The notes beneath the pieces were generated by a model. It did no database searches. It worked only from the letters and a program-made list of their open reading frames with translations, and had not been told where the DNA came from. Both the position numbers and the translations under genes were made by a program. This document shows positions 1-5,675 of a stretch of 7,007 nucleotides of DNA, piece after piece (the stretch's first letter is position 1; each line of letters begins with the position of its first letter). This DNA is from DATJXG01 sp035500455 (lineage in GTDB: Bacteria; Acidobacteriota; Terriglobia; Terriglobales; Acidobacteriaceae), in NCBI GenBank assembly GCA_035500455.1, contig DATJXG010000009.1, forward strand, positions 1 to 7,007, read 5' to 3'.

Positions 1-408
1 GGCGTCGCGGCGGAAGCCGTCCCAGAAGCGGCGGATCTGCTCATGCAGCATGGTGTGGCGCATCACGCCGTTGGAGAACTTCGTCAGTTCGTCCTGCTTC
101 GGCAGCTCGCCGTTCAGGAGCAGGTAGGCGACTTCCAGGAAACTCGACTTCTCGGCCAGCTGGTCGATCGGGTAGCCGCGGTGCAGCAGAATGCCTTCAT
201 CGCCGTCGATATAGGTGATCGCGCTTTCACAGGAAGCAGTAGCGCCATAGCTCGGGTCGAACGTGAAGACACCGAGCTCGCTCTGGAGCTTACGAACGTC
301 AACGCAATCGGTGCCGAGCGAGCCACCGAGAACCGGCAGGGAGGCGGTCTTGTCGCCGAGGGTCAGCGTTGCCGTGCCGACCTGCTTGCTGGATGCGGTT
401 TGAGCCAT
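1..408 (-). CDS. gltA: Citrate synthase, N-terminal 136 residues (partial, continues past the left edge)
   Basis: Citrate synthase condenses oxaloacetate and acetyl-CoA to citrate, the entry step of the TCA cycle in the cytoplasm. Translating the minus strand from the ATG at 406-408 gives an uninterrupted frame to base 1. It contains the hallmark N-terminal stretch of the Gram-negative (type II, hexameric) enzyme: TFDPSYGATASCESAITYI, then DGDEGILLHRGYPIDQLAE and VAYLLLNGELP. The family is about 430 residues, so roughly a third is present, and the catalytic His/His/Asp residues lie outside the window. An AGGTGA ribosome binding site sits about 7 bases upstream of the ATG, which supports the start. 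The gene lies 143 bp downstream of sixA on the same strand and probably has its own promoter in that gap. Family identity is very secure; only the C-terminal two thirds is unseen. Confidence 0.96.
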   Translation of the reverse strand, partial: MAQTASSKQVGTATLTLGDKTASLPVLGGSLGTDCVDVRKLQSELGVFTFDPSYGATASCESAITYIDGDEGILLHRGYPIDQLAEKSSFLEVAYLLLNGELPKQDELTKFSNGVMRHTMLHEQIRRFWDGFRRDA

Positions 409-551
409 GCGGATTCACCTTCTGTTTGGGTAATCATATGCCAGGATTACTGCTTTCCTGGCCCGGGAGACACAAAGAGCGTTATTAAATCCTCCGCCCC
501 CTGTAAAGCTGCGGGGAAGGCGCAGAGGGCGGCGCAGCCATGCGGAATGGC
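409..551 (-). promoter_or_regulatory. gltA leader and probable promoter region with an inverted repeat
   Basis: This is the sixA-gltA gap. It is richer in A/T than its surroundings around 481-490 (TTTAATAAC on the minus strand), with a TTTACA hexamer at 502-507 that could be a -35 element. The spacing to a good -10 is not canonical, so the exact promoter is uncertain. A 7-bp inverted repeat, GCCAGGA/TCCTGGC with a 9-base loop, lies at 440-446 and 456-462, about 32 bases upstream of the gltA ATG. It would fold in the mRNA leader or serve as an operator. No clear terminator for sixA is visible. Confidence 0.35.
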
Positions 552-1070
552 CTAGGCGAGGTCCTTGGGAACGATGAAGCGCTGCAATGCCGTGCCTCCG
601 GGGGCGAGGCGCCGCCACGGTGTCGCAACAAGGAATTCAGCCATTGCCGATGTGGGGAAGCCGTCCTCGATGCGCTTCAGTTCCGGGCGGGAGCGGACCG
701 GGCCGGCCAAGCTGAGGGCCAGTTCGTGCAGGCCTGGGTTGTGGCCGATGAGGAGCGCGCTGCGCACGCTCTCGGACAGGCCCTGAAGCACGTCCCGCAA
801 TTGGCCGGAGGTAGCCATGTAAAGCTGGGGGAGGGAATCAATGTTCGGCCATTCATCCCAAACATTCGCTTCCTCCAGCGCCTCCAGCGTCTGCTGCGTG
901 CGGGTGGCGGTGGAGACCAGCACAACGTCCGGCGCGAGCCCCGCCTTGCGCATGGCCCGGCCGATCTTGCCGGCGGCCTCGCGCCCGGCATCGGTGAGCT
1001 TGCGTTCATGGTCTGCGGCGCTGCCCTGCGGTTCGGCTTTGGCGTGACGGAGTAGAATCAGCTGGTGCAT
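552..1070 (-). CDS. sixA: SixA-type phosphohistidine phosphatase (histidine phosphatase superfamily)
   Basis: A 172-residue small branch-2-like histidine phosphatase (phosphoglycerate mutase fold). In E. coli, SixA removes phosphate from histidine in phosphorelay/PTS-type proteins; the partner here is unknown. The start at 1068-1070 puts LILLRHAKAEP at the N-terminus, so the phosphohistidine motif is R8-H9, as in SixA proteins (RHA rather than RHG). The second arginine is in STATRTQQT (R57), and the second catalytic histidine is in LIGHNPGLHEL (H110). Length fits the family (about 160-175). The frame stays open upstream to 1241, but the added residues look like low-complexity read-through and overlap the divergent gene, so I reject the longer form. 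No Shine-Dalgarno sequence is visible; a perfect TATAAT lies 3 bases before the ATG. It is divergent from the DUF6134 gene and upstream of gltA on the same strand. Confidence 0.88.
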   Translation of the reverse strand: MHQLILLRHAKAEPQGSAADHERKLTDAGREAAGKIGRAMRKAGLAPDVVLVSTATRTQQTLEALEEANVWDEWPNIDSLPQLYMATSGQLRDVLQGLSESVRSALLIGHNPGLHELALSLAGPVRSRPELKRIEDGFPTSAMAEFLVATPWRRLAPGGTALQRFIVPKDLA

Positions 1071-1073
1071 GCC

Positions 1074-1079
1074 ATTATA
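1074..1079 (-). promoter_or_regulatory. Perfect TATAAT -10-like hexamer directly before sixA
   Basis: On the minus strand the bases read TATAAT-GGC-ATG, the ATG being the sixA start. The hexamer matches the sigma-70 -10 consensus exactly, but no good -35 lies 16-18 bases upstream (the DNA there is GC-rich). Normal spacing would place transcription start at or just past the ATG, so a leaderless or near-leaderless mRNA is possible only if initiation occurs early. A direct repeat TGCCAT (1070-1075 and 1081-1086, 11 bp apart) flanks the hexamer. Confidence 0.35.
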
Positions 1080-1156
1080 GTGCCATGGCGCGCGGCGCGT
1101 GTCGCCCCTATCTGCGGCCACGAATGTAACGGAACAGGCGAAGGGAGAGCTTGGTG

Positions 1157-1816
1157 ATGGACAGACGGCGATTTTTGGCCGGGGCGGGAGCAATGGCGCT
1201 GGCGAGCCCGGCTTGCGCGGATGATCTGCCTGTGCCGCCAAGTGGCGAGATCGCGTTCAAGGTCCTGCGCAACGGTTCTCCAATCGGCGAGCATCATGTC
1301 TCGTTCACCCGCAGCGGCGATGATTTGCGGGTGGAGATCAATGTTGCGCTGGCCGTTACACTGGCTGGGATCTCGGTGTTCAGCTACACGGCCCAGGCGG
1401 TGGAATGCTGGTCCGGCGGTGCGTTCCAGACCCTTGACAGCCATGTGAACCATAACGGCACGCCGCTGGAGGTGCATGCACAGCCGATTCCGGGCGGCTA
1501 CGCCATACAGAGCACCAAGGCCGGCAACTATAACTATACCGATCAGCCGCCAATGCTGCCGATGACCTATTGGAATAAGGCGATGCTGAACGCGATGATC
1601 CTGAATGTGGAGACCGGGCGGCATTACCCTGCCATCGTCAACTCGCCGGGTTGGAACTACCTGCCAACGGCCGAGGACGGGAAGCTGCTGGCGCAGCGCT
1701 TCGACATCACCGGCAAGCTGCACTTAAGCTTGTGGTATGACCAGTATAACCAGTGGGCCGGCATGGAATTTCACGTCGATGGTGACGAGAGTTTCCAGAA
1801 ATACGTGACGAGCTGA
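1157..1816 (+). CDS. Exported DUF6134 family protein with probable Tat signal peptide
   Basis: A 219-residue protein that I recognise as DUF6134, a family of unknown function common in Acetobacteraceae. The N-terminus MDRRRFLAGAGAMALASPACA is a textbook Tat-type signal: twin arginines followed by F-L, a short Ala/Gly-rich hydrophobic stretch and an A-x-A site, with likely cleavage before D22. The SPAC preceding Cys20 does not fit a lipobox, so a soluble periplasmic protein is more likely than a lipoprotein. The mature part begins with the family's typical FKVLRNGSPIGEH strand and continues as mostly beta-rich sequence, with a conserved MTYWNKAMLN segment near the middle and LWYDQYNQWAGMEF near the C-terminus. 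I chose the ATG at 1157 because GGGAG lies about 9 bases upstream (1143-1147); TTG 1151 and GTG 1154 in frame are too close to it. The gene is monocistronic here and converges on the next gene with a 5-bp gap. Biochemical function is unknown. Confidence 0.85.
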   Translation: MDRRRFLAGAGAMALASPACADDLPVPPSGEIAFKVLRNGSPIGEHHVSFTRSGDDLRVEINVALAVTLAGISVFSYTAQAVECWSGGAFQTLDSHVNHNGTPLEVHAQPIPGGYAIQSTKAGNYNYTDQPPMLPMTYWNKAMLNAMILNVETGRHYPAIVNSPGWNYLPTAEDGKLLAQRFDITGKLHLSLWYDQYNQWAGMEFHVDGDESFQKYVTS

Positions 1817-1821
1817 GCCGA

Positions 1822-2109
1822 TCAGCCGTATTGTCTTTCCGGGTGGCGCAGGTGCCACAGGCGCTCATGCGCCGCCACCAGGCTCTCGATGCTCTTGCGG
1901 CGGTTGGCGTCGGGCGGCACGGTCCGGCGGGTCAGCATGGTCTCCAGAATGCGCAGCAATTGCTCGGCGATTTCGTAATCGCCCTGGTCGCAGGCATGGT
2001 GGAAGGCAATCAGGATCTTGTCCGAAAGGCGGCGGCTATAACGTGGCGCAGCACTTTGTCCACGGGCCGAGAGGTCTGAATCGTCTTCTGAGTCTGTCAC
2101 GCCTGGCAT
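1822..2109 (-). CDS. Small conserved-looking helical protein of unknown function (95 aa)
   Basis: A 95-residue basic protein with no signal peptide or membrane segment. The first 20 residues are acidic, polar and probably disordered (SEDDSDLSARG). From about residue 24 the sequence becomes a likely helical domain: RRLSDKILIAFHHACDQGD, then YEIAEQLLRILETMLTRR, and a final helix with SIESLVAAHERLWHLRHPE. The HACDQGDYEIAEQLL pattern resembles a helix-turn-helix repeat of the TPR/Sel1 kind, but there is only one clear unit. I believe similar short proteins occur in Acetobacteraceae but cannot assign a role. The ATG at 2107-2109 is weakly supported: there is no clear Shine-Dalgarno sequence, and a TATGAT hexamer lies 3 bases upstream. 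GTG at codon 4 is an alternative. It converges on the DUF6134 gene and lies downstream of nrdB's terminator, so it is probably transcribed separately. Confidence 0.7.
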   Translation of the reverse strand: MPGVTDSEDDSDLSARGQSAAPRYSRRLSDKILIAFHHACDQGDYEIAEQLLRILETMLTRRTVPPDANRRKSIESLVAAHERLWHLRHPERQYG

Positions 2110-2173
2110 TTCATCATACAGTCTAGTCTAAACCCGGAGCGGCGATAATCGCTTTCCGGTTGTATTGCATGGA

Positions 2174-2203
2174 TTTGAAGGTAATGAACAGGTCGTTTGT
2201 CAA
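2174..2203 (-). promoter_or_regulatory. Possible promoter for the 95-aa gene (perfect TTGACA)
   Basis: The minus strand has an exact TTGACA at 2198-2203, inside a 12-bp palindrome-like TTTGTTGACAAA. An 18-bp spacer leads to a poor -10 (TTCAAA, 2174-2179). It would give a leader of about 60 bases before the start at 2109. The -35 is perfect, but the -10 is weak, so this is only a candidate. Confidence 0.3.
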
Positions 2204-2262
2204 CAAATGATGCAAAATTTTCGTAGCTAGGCCTGATATTAGGGCCAACCCGCTGACACAGC

Positions 2263-2287
2263 AAAGCTCTACCACAGGTAGAGCTTT
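2263..2287 (-). terminator. nrdB terminator hairpin
   Basis: A perfect 11-bp inverted repeat, AAAGCTCTACC then GGTAGAGCTTT, with a 3-base loop starts 12 bases after the nrdB stop codon. On the minus strand the right arm ends in TTT, which makes it a plausible intrinsic terminator, though the T-run is short. The symmetry (AAA on one side, TTT on the other) would let it work in both directions. Confidence 0.75.
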
Positions 2288-2299
2288 ACTGACGGAGCA

Positions 2300-3373
2300 T
2301 CAGGCGGAGATGGAGGACAGAGGCTCGCCGTTATCGAAATCGGCGAAGGCCTCTTCCCAGCTGCCGGTTGTGGAGGCCTTGCTGTACTCGGTTGAGCGGT
2401 TCTCAAAGAAGTTCGCGTGCTCGACCGCATTCAGCATCTCGTCCAGCCAGGGAAGCGGATTCTTCTCGACATGGAAGAGCGCGTTCAACCCAAGCTGGGC
2501 GAGGCGCCGGTCGGCGATGTAGCGGATATAGCGCTTCACCTCATCGGCGGTGAGGCCTTCGACAGGGCCAAGCTCGAAGGCGAGGTTGATGAACGCGTCC
2601 TCGTGATCGACGATGGTGGCGCAGGTGAGGTAAATGTCGCGGCGCAGCTCCTCGGTCCAGATCTCCGGATTCTCGCCCACGAAGGTGCGGAACAGCTTGA
2701 TGATCGACTCGCAGTGCAGGGACTCGTCGCGCACCGACCAGGTGATGATCTGGCCCATGCCCTTCATCTTGTTGAAGCGCGGGAAGTTCAGCAGGATGGC
2801 AAAGGAGGCGAAGAGCTGCAGCCCCTCGGTGAAGGCACCGAAGGCGGCGAGCGTCTTGGCGATCTCGTGCTTATTATCCATCGAGAACCCGTGCATGTAG
2901 TCGTATTTGTCCTTCATCTCCTTATATTTGAGGAAGGCAGTGTACTCGACCTCCGGCATGCCCACCGTGTCCAGCAGATGCGAGTAGGCCGCGATATGGA
3001 CGGTCTCGATGTTCGAGAAGGCCGACAGCATCATCAGCACTTCAGTCGGTTTGAACACGCGGGAATACTGCTTCATGTAGCAGTTGTTTACCTCGACATC
3101 CGCCTGGGTGAAGAAGCGGAAGATCTGGGTGAGCAGGTTGTGCTCGGCCTCGGTCAGGTTTTTGTGCCAGTCCTTCACGTCATCGGCCAGCGGCACTTCC
3201 TCGGGCAGCCAATGCACGCGCTGCTGGGTCAGCCACGCCTCGTATGCCCAGGGGTAGCGAAATGGCTTGTAGACCGGGTTCTCGGTCAGAAGGTCGAATT
3301 TCTGCTCCCCTTTGGTGGCGCCAGGGTTGGTGATTTGTCCGCTCATGATCAATGCTTTCAAAGACTGGGCCAT
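2300..3373 (-). CDS. nrdB: Ribonucleoside-diphosphate reductase class Ia, beta (radical) subunit
   Basis: The 357-residue NrdB/R2 subunit houses the diiron-tyrosyl radical cofactor and passes the radical to NrdA, so the holoenzyme reduces ribonucleoside diphosphates to deoxy forms. All expected residues are visible by alignment from memory to E. coli R2: D92 in TQADVEV, E123 and H126 in NIETVHIAAY, E183 in FTEGLQLF, and E217 and H220 in RDESLHCES as iron ligands. Y130 is the radical tyrosine, so this is a tyrosyl-radical enzyme and not a Phe-type class Ic. No N-terminal ATP-cone is present. The start at 3371-3373 has an AAGGA site 8 bases upstream; ATG at codon 10 lacks one. It lies 233 bp downstream of nrdA with a repeat element between them, so it may be co-transcribed, driven from its own promoter, or both. 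A strong hairpin follows the stop. Confidence 0.97.
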   Translation of the reverse strand: MAQSLKALIMSGQITNPGATKGEQKFDLLTENPVYKPFRYPWAYEAWLTQQRVHWLPEEVPLADDVKDWHKNLTEAEHNLLTQIFRFFTQADVEVNNCYMKQYSRVFKPTEVLMMLSAFSNIETVHIAAYSHLLDTVGMPEVEYTAFLKYKEMKDKYDYMHGFSMDNKHEIAKTLAAFGAFTEGLQLFASFAILLNFPRFNKMKGMGQIITWSVRDESLHCESIIKLFRTFVGENPEIWTEELRRDIYLTCATIVDHEDAFINLAFELGPVEGLTADEVKRYIRYIADRRLAQLGLNALFHVEKNPLPWLDEMLNAVEHANFFENRSTEYSKASTTGSWEEAFADFDNGEPLSSISA

Positions 3374-3398
3374 GGCCCTAATCCTTAACTAATGGGGT

Positions 3399-3466
3399 CT
3401 GGGCCTCAGGCCCAGCAGGGTTCCAGGGGGCAGCGCCCCTTGGCGGGTTCCAGGGCGAAGCCCTGG
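3399..3466. repeat. Triple-hairpin intergenic repeat element between nrdA and nrdB
   Basis: Three tight hairpins stand in series: CTGGGCC-TCA-GGCCCAG (3399-3415), CCAGGGGGC-AGC-GCCCCTTGG (3423-3443, one G-T wobble) and CCAGGGC-GAA-GCCCTGG (3450-3466). An 11-base direct repeat GGGTTCCAGGG occurs at 3418-3428 and 3445-3455, marking a 27-bp unit repeated with variation. I recognise this kind of CCAGGG(GC)n motif as a dispersed REP-like element common in Acetobacteraceae intergenic DNA (memory, not a search). Placed between nrdA and nrdB, it would fold in the operon mRNA and could cause partial termination or protect the 3' end of nrdA mRNA. Confidence 0.75.
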
Positions 3467-3606
3467 CTTACAACCTATGAATAAATACGCCTCAAACGGC
3501 GAATTTGTGACTCAAGCCGAAGGTTGGCAAAGAACAGCTTTGCACAGCGTTCTGCCCCGGAAGCGGATACTCCACAACTAGCCATTCTTAAAAGGCTGTC
3601 GTCTCT
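3467..3606 (-). other. Remainder of the nrdA-nrdB gap
   Basis: No gene is visible. A small hairpin GCAAAG-AACAG-CTTTGC lies at 3527-3543. A weak sigma-70-like pair on the minus strand, TTGAGG (3490-3495) and TGTAAG (3467-3472) with a 17-bp spacer, could be a separate nrdB promoter, each hexamer matching 4 of 6 consensus bases. If used, transcription would start just before the triple-hairpin repeat, leaving the hairpins in the nrdB leader. Confidence 0.3.
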
Positions 3607-5490
3607 CTACTGACAAGCCAGGCATTCCTCGTAATTGCTGCTGCTGGCCGCCATCGGCAGGGGGTTGTCCGCATCGTTTGCCACCGCGGGGGTGAGCATG
3701 GACTCCTTCTCCCTCTTCTCGGAGACATTGTCCGCGCGCTGGATGGAGAGCGAACGGCAATAATACAGAGACTTCACGCCCTTCTTCCATGCCTGATAGT
3801 GGATCTGGTGCAGGTCCCGCTTATTCACATTGGCCGGCAGGAAGAGGTTGATCGACTGGCTCTGGCAGATATAGGGCGCGCGGTCGGCCGCATGCTCGAT
3901 GATCCAGCGCTGATCCAGTTCGAAGGCGGTCTTGTACACGTCCTTCTCATGCTGGGTTAGGAAGTCCAGATGCTGCACCGAGCCCTTGGTGGTGGTGATG
4001 GAGGACCACGTCTCCTCGTCATCCTTGCCGTATTTCGCCAGCACTTTCTGCAGCGGCCGGTTGCGCACGGAGAAGCTGCCGGAGAGCGTCTTCTGCAGGA
4101 ACACATTGGCCGCGATCGGCTCGATACCCGGCGAGGTGTTGCCGGTGATGATGGAGATCGACGCCGTCGGGGCGATGGCGATCTTGTGGCTGAAGCGCTC
4201 CATGATGCCGTAATCGGCGGCATCGGGGCAGGCGCCGCGCTCTTGCGCCAGCTTCTTCGAAGCGGCGTCCGCCCCGGCCCGGATGTGCTTGAACATCTTG
4301 GTGTTCCACACCTTGGCCATCACGCTCTCGAGCGGCACATTCTGGTCCTGCAGGAAGGAATGGAAGCCCATCACGCCCAGGCCCACGGAACGCTCGCGAT
4401 AGGCGGCGTATTTGGCGCGCTCCATGGAGTCCGGCGCCTTGTTGATGAAGTCCTGCAGCACGTTGTCGAGGAAGCGCATCACGTCCTCGATGAAATGTTC
4501 ATCCTTGTGCCACTCGAACCAGGTCTCCAGGTTCAGCGAGGAGAGGCAGCACACCGCAGTGCGCTGCTTGCCGTACTGGTCGATGCCGGTGGGCAGGGTG
4601 ATCTCGGCGCAGAGATTGGAGGTCTTCACCTCCAGCCCGGCCAGCTTGTGCTGCTCGGGGCGGGCGTTATTCACGTGGTCGGAGAAGATGAGGTACGGCT
4701 CGCCCTGCTCGATGCGGGTGGTGAGGATGCGGATCCACAGCGCGCGCGCGGAGACGGAACGCACATGGCTGCCGTCCTTGGGCGATTTCAGGACCCACAT
4801 CTCGTCCGCTTCCACCGCGCGCATGAACTCGTCGGAGAGCAGCACGCCGTGGTGCAGGTTGAGCGCCTTGCGGTTGGGGTCGCCGCCGGTGGGGCGGCGC
4901 ATGTCGACGAATTCCTCGATCTCGGGATGCCAGACCGGCAGGTACACCGCCGCCGAGCCGCGGCGCAGGCTGCCCTGGGAGATGGCGAGGGTGAGGCTGT
5001 CCATCACGCGGATGAAGGGGATGATGCCGGAGGTCTTGCCGTTCTGGCCGACCTTCTCGCCGATGGAACGCAGATTGCCCCAGTAGGAGCCGATGCCGCC
5101 ACCCTTGGAGGCGAGCCAGACATTCTCGTTCCACAGCCCGACAATGCCGTCCAGGCTGTCGGTGGCCTCGTTCAGGAAGCAGGAGATGGGCAGGCCGCGA
5201 TCCGTGCCGCCATTGGAGAGCACGGGCGTGGCCGGCATGAACCACATCTTGGAGATGTAATCGTACAGGCGCTGGGCGTGCGCGGCATCGTCGCCATAAT
5301 AGGAGGCAACGCGGGCGAAGAGATCCTGGTAGCCCTCGCCGGGCAGCAGATAACGGTCGTCGAGCGTGGCGCGGCCAAAATCCGTCAGCAGCGCATCACG
5401 GGACCGGTCGACCTGCACCGGATGGCGGCCGCGCATCTGCACGATGTCTTCATTGAGCAGCGCAGCCTCTGGTTTAGTCATCATGTTCAT
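3607..5490 (-). CDS. nrdA: Ribonucleoside-diphosphate reductase class Ia, alpha (catalytic) subunit
   Basis: The 627-residue catalytic subunit binds the NDP substrate and performs the thiyl-radical reduction. Numbered from the chosen start, I see C104 in PISCFLNEATDSL (one redox cysteine) and N292-x-C294-x-E296 in SNLCAEIT (the N/C/E catalytic triad). CC at 314-315 in TAVCCLSSLNL supplies the second redox cysteine, APTASISIITGNTSPGIEP is the phosphate-binding loop, and Y576-Y577 in SLYYCRS is the radical transfer pair. The C-terminal C623-x-x-C626 in EECLACQ is the thioredoxin/glutaredoxin-reactive tail. The protein is far shorter than E. coli NrdA (761) because the N-terminal ATP-cone is absent; I understand such short NrdAs are common in alphaproteobacteria. 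The ATG at 5488-5490 is preferred: GGGAG lies 7 bases upstream. The in-frame ATG at 5523 has no ribosome site and abuts the NrdR box. Confidence 0.96.
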   Translation of the reverse strand: MNMMTKPEAALLNEDIVQMRGRHPVQVDRSRDALLTDFGRATLDDRYLLPGEGYQDLFARVASYYGDDAAHAQRLYDYISKMWFMPATPVLSNGGTDRGLPISCFLNEATDSLDGIVGLWNENVWLASKGGGIGSYWGNLRSIGEKVGQNGKTSGIIPFIRVMDSLTLAISQGSLRRGSAAVYLPVWHPEIEEFVDMRRPTGGDPNRKALNLHHGVLLSDEFMRAVEADEMWVLKSPKDGSHVRSVSARALWIRILTTRIEQGEPYLIFSDHVNNARPEQHKLAGLEVKTSNLCAEITLPTGIDQYGKQRTAVCCLSSLNLETWFEWHKDEHFIEDVMRFLDNVLQDFINKAPDSMERAKYAAYRERSVGLGVMGFHSFLQDQNVPLESVMAKVWNTKMFKHIRAGADAASKKLAQERGACPDAADYGIMERFSHKIAIAPTASISIITGNTSPGIEPIAANVFLQKTLSGSFSVRNRPLQKVLAKYGKDDEETWSSITTTKGSVQHLDFLTQHEKDVYKTAFELDQRWIIEHAADRAPYICQSQSINLFLPANVNKRDLHQIHYQAWKKGVKSLYYCRSLSIQRADNVSEKREKESMLTPAVANDADNPLPMAASSSNYEECLACQ

Positions 5491-5523
5491 CTGCTGGCTC
5501 CCAGTTTCTAAAGCGAGGGACAT

Positions 5524-5539
5524 AACAACATATAGTCAG
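5524..5539. promoter_or_regulatory. NrdR box 1 upstream of nrdA
   Basis: The plus strand reads AACAACATATAGTCAG. The core CAACATATAG matches the palindromic NrdR consensus acaCwAtATaTwGtgt at 9 of 10 core positions, including all of the strongly conserved ones. It lies 34 bases upstream of the chosen nrdA start, a usual place for the dNTP/ATP-sensing repressor NrdR to block an RNR promoter. On the minus strand it contains TATATG, a possible -10. Confidence 0.75.
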
Positions 5540-5554
5540 GGCGTCGCGCAATCG

Positions 5555-5570
5555 CTACTACATCGAGCTT
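5555..5570. promoter_or_regulatory. Degenerate NrdR box 2, 31 bp from box 1
   Basis: The plus strand reads CTACTACATCGAGCTT; the core CTACATCGAG matches 7 of 10 core positions, with the left half CTACAT nearly the same as CAACAT in box 1. The start-to-start distance to box 1 is exactly 31 bp (15 bp between boxes), the spacing usual for tandem NrdR boxes that place two sites on the same DNA face. Alone it would not be convincing; the spacing is the main support. Confidence 0.5.
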
Positions 5571-5629
5571 GTGAAGATTTTTTCCAACGCCGCGGCTTGC
5601 CTCGAGTCATCGCCAGGGGCGGAAATTAT

Positions 5630-5644
5630 GTTCACTTTATGTTC
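5630..5644. promoter_or_regulatory. LexA (SOS) box, GTTC-N7-GTTC
   Basis: The plus strand reads GTTCACTTTATGTTC, an exact match to the alphaproteobacterial LexA operator GTTC-N7-GTTC; on the minus strand it reads GAAC-N7-GAAC, flanked on both sides by GTGAACATAA-like repeats. It covers the predicted start point of a minus-strand promoter (5647-5675), so LexA bound here would block transcription toward nrdA, whose ATG is 140 bases away. A rightward target is possible, but only non-coding DNA and a pseudogene lie on that side. Confidence 0.75.
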
Positions 5645-5646
5645 AC

Positions 5647-5675
5647 AAGATGGGGCGGGCCGGGAAGGGCGTCAA
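5647..5675 (-). promoter_or_regulatory. Predicted SOS-controlled promoter pointing toward nrdA
   Basis: On the minus strand TTGACG (5670-5675, 5 of 6 consensus) is followed by a 17-bp spacer and CATCTT (5647-5652, weak -10). Transcription start is expected near 5640, inside the LexA box. A -35/-10/operator order like this is typical of LexA-repressed genes. The -10 is poor, so confidence is moderate. Confidence 0.5.

Noticed and set aside
1058..1723. Minus-strand 221-codon frame opposite the DUF6134 gene
   Set aside because: The plus-strand frame has a signal peptide, ribosome site and family match; this one has none.
2417..3388. Plus-strand open frame of 323 codons opposite nrdB
   Set aside because: Antisense shadow of nrdB, produced by the GC-rich third positions of the real gene.
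3472..3487. NrdR-like sequence AACCTATGAATAAATA upstream of nrdB
   Set aside because: It matches only 7 of 10 core positions, lacks the conserved closing G, and has no partner box at the expected spacing.
3970..5511. Long plus-strand open frame (513 codons) opposite nrdA
   Set aside because: It is the antisense shadow of a confidently identified nrdA; the translation is rich in His, Val, Gly and Ala with no family resemblance.
5491..5523. Upstream nrdA start at 5523 (11 extra residues)
   Set aside because: It has no ribosome site and sits against the NrdR box, while the ATG at 5490 has GGGAG at 7 bases; not fully excluded.
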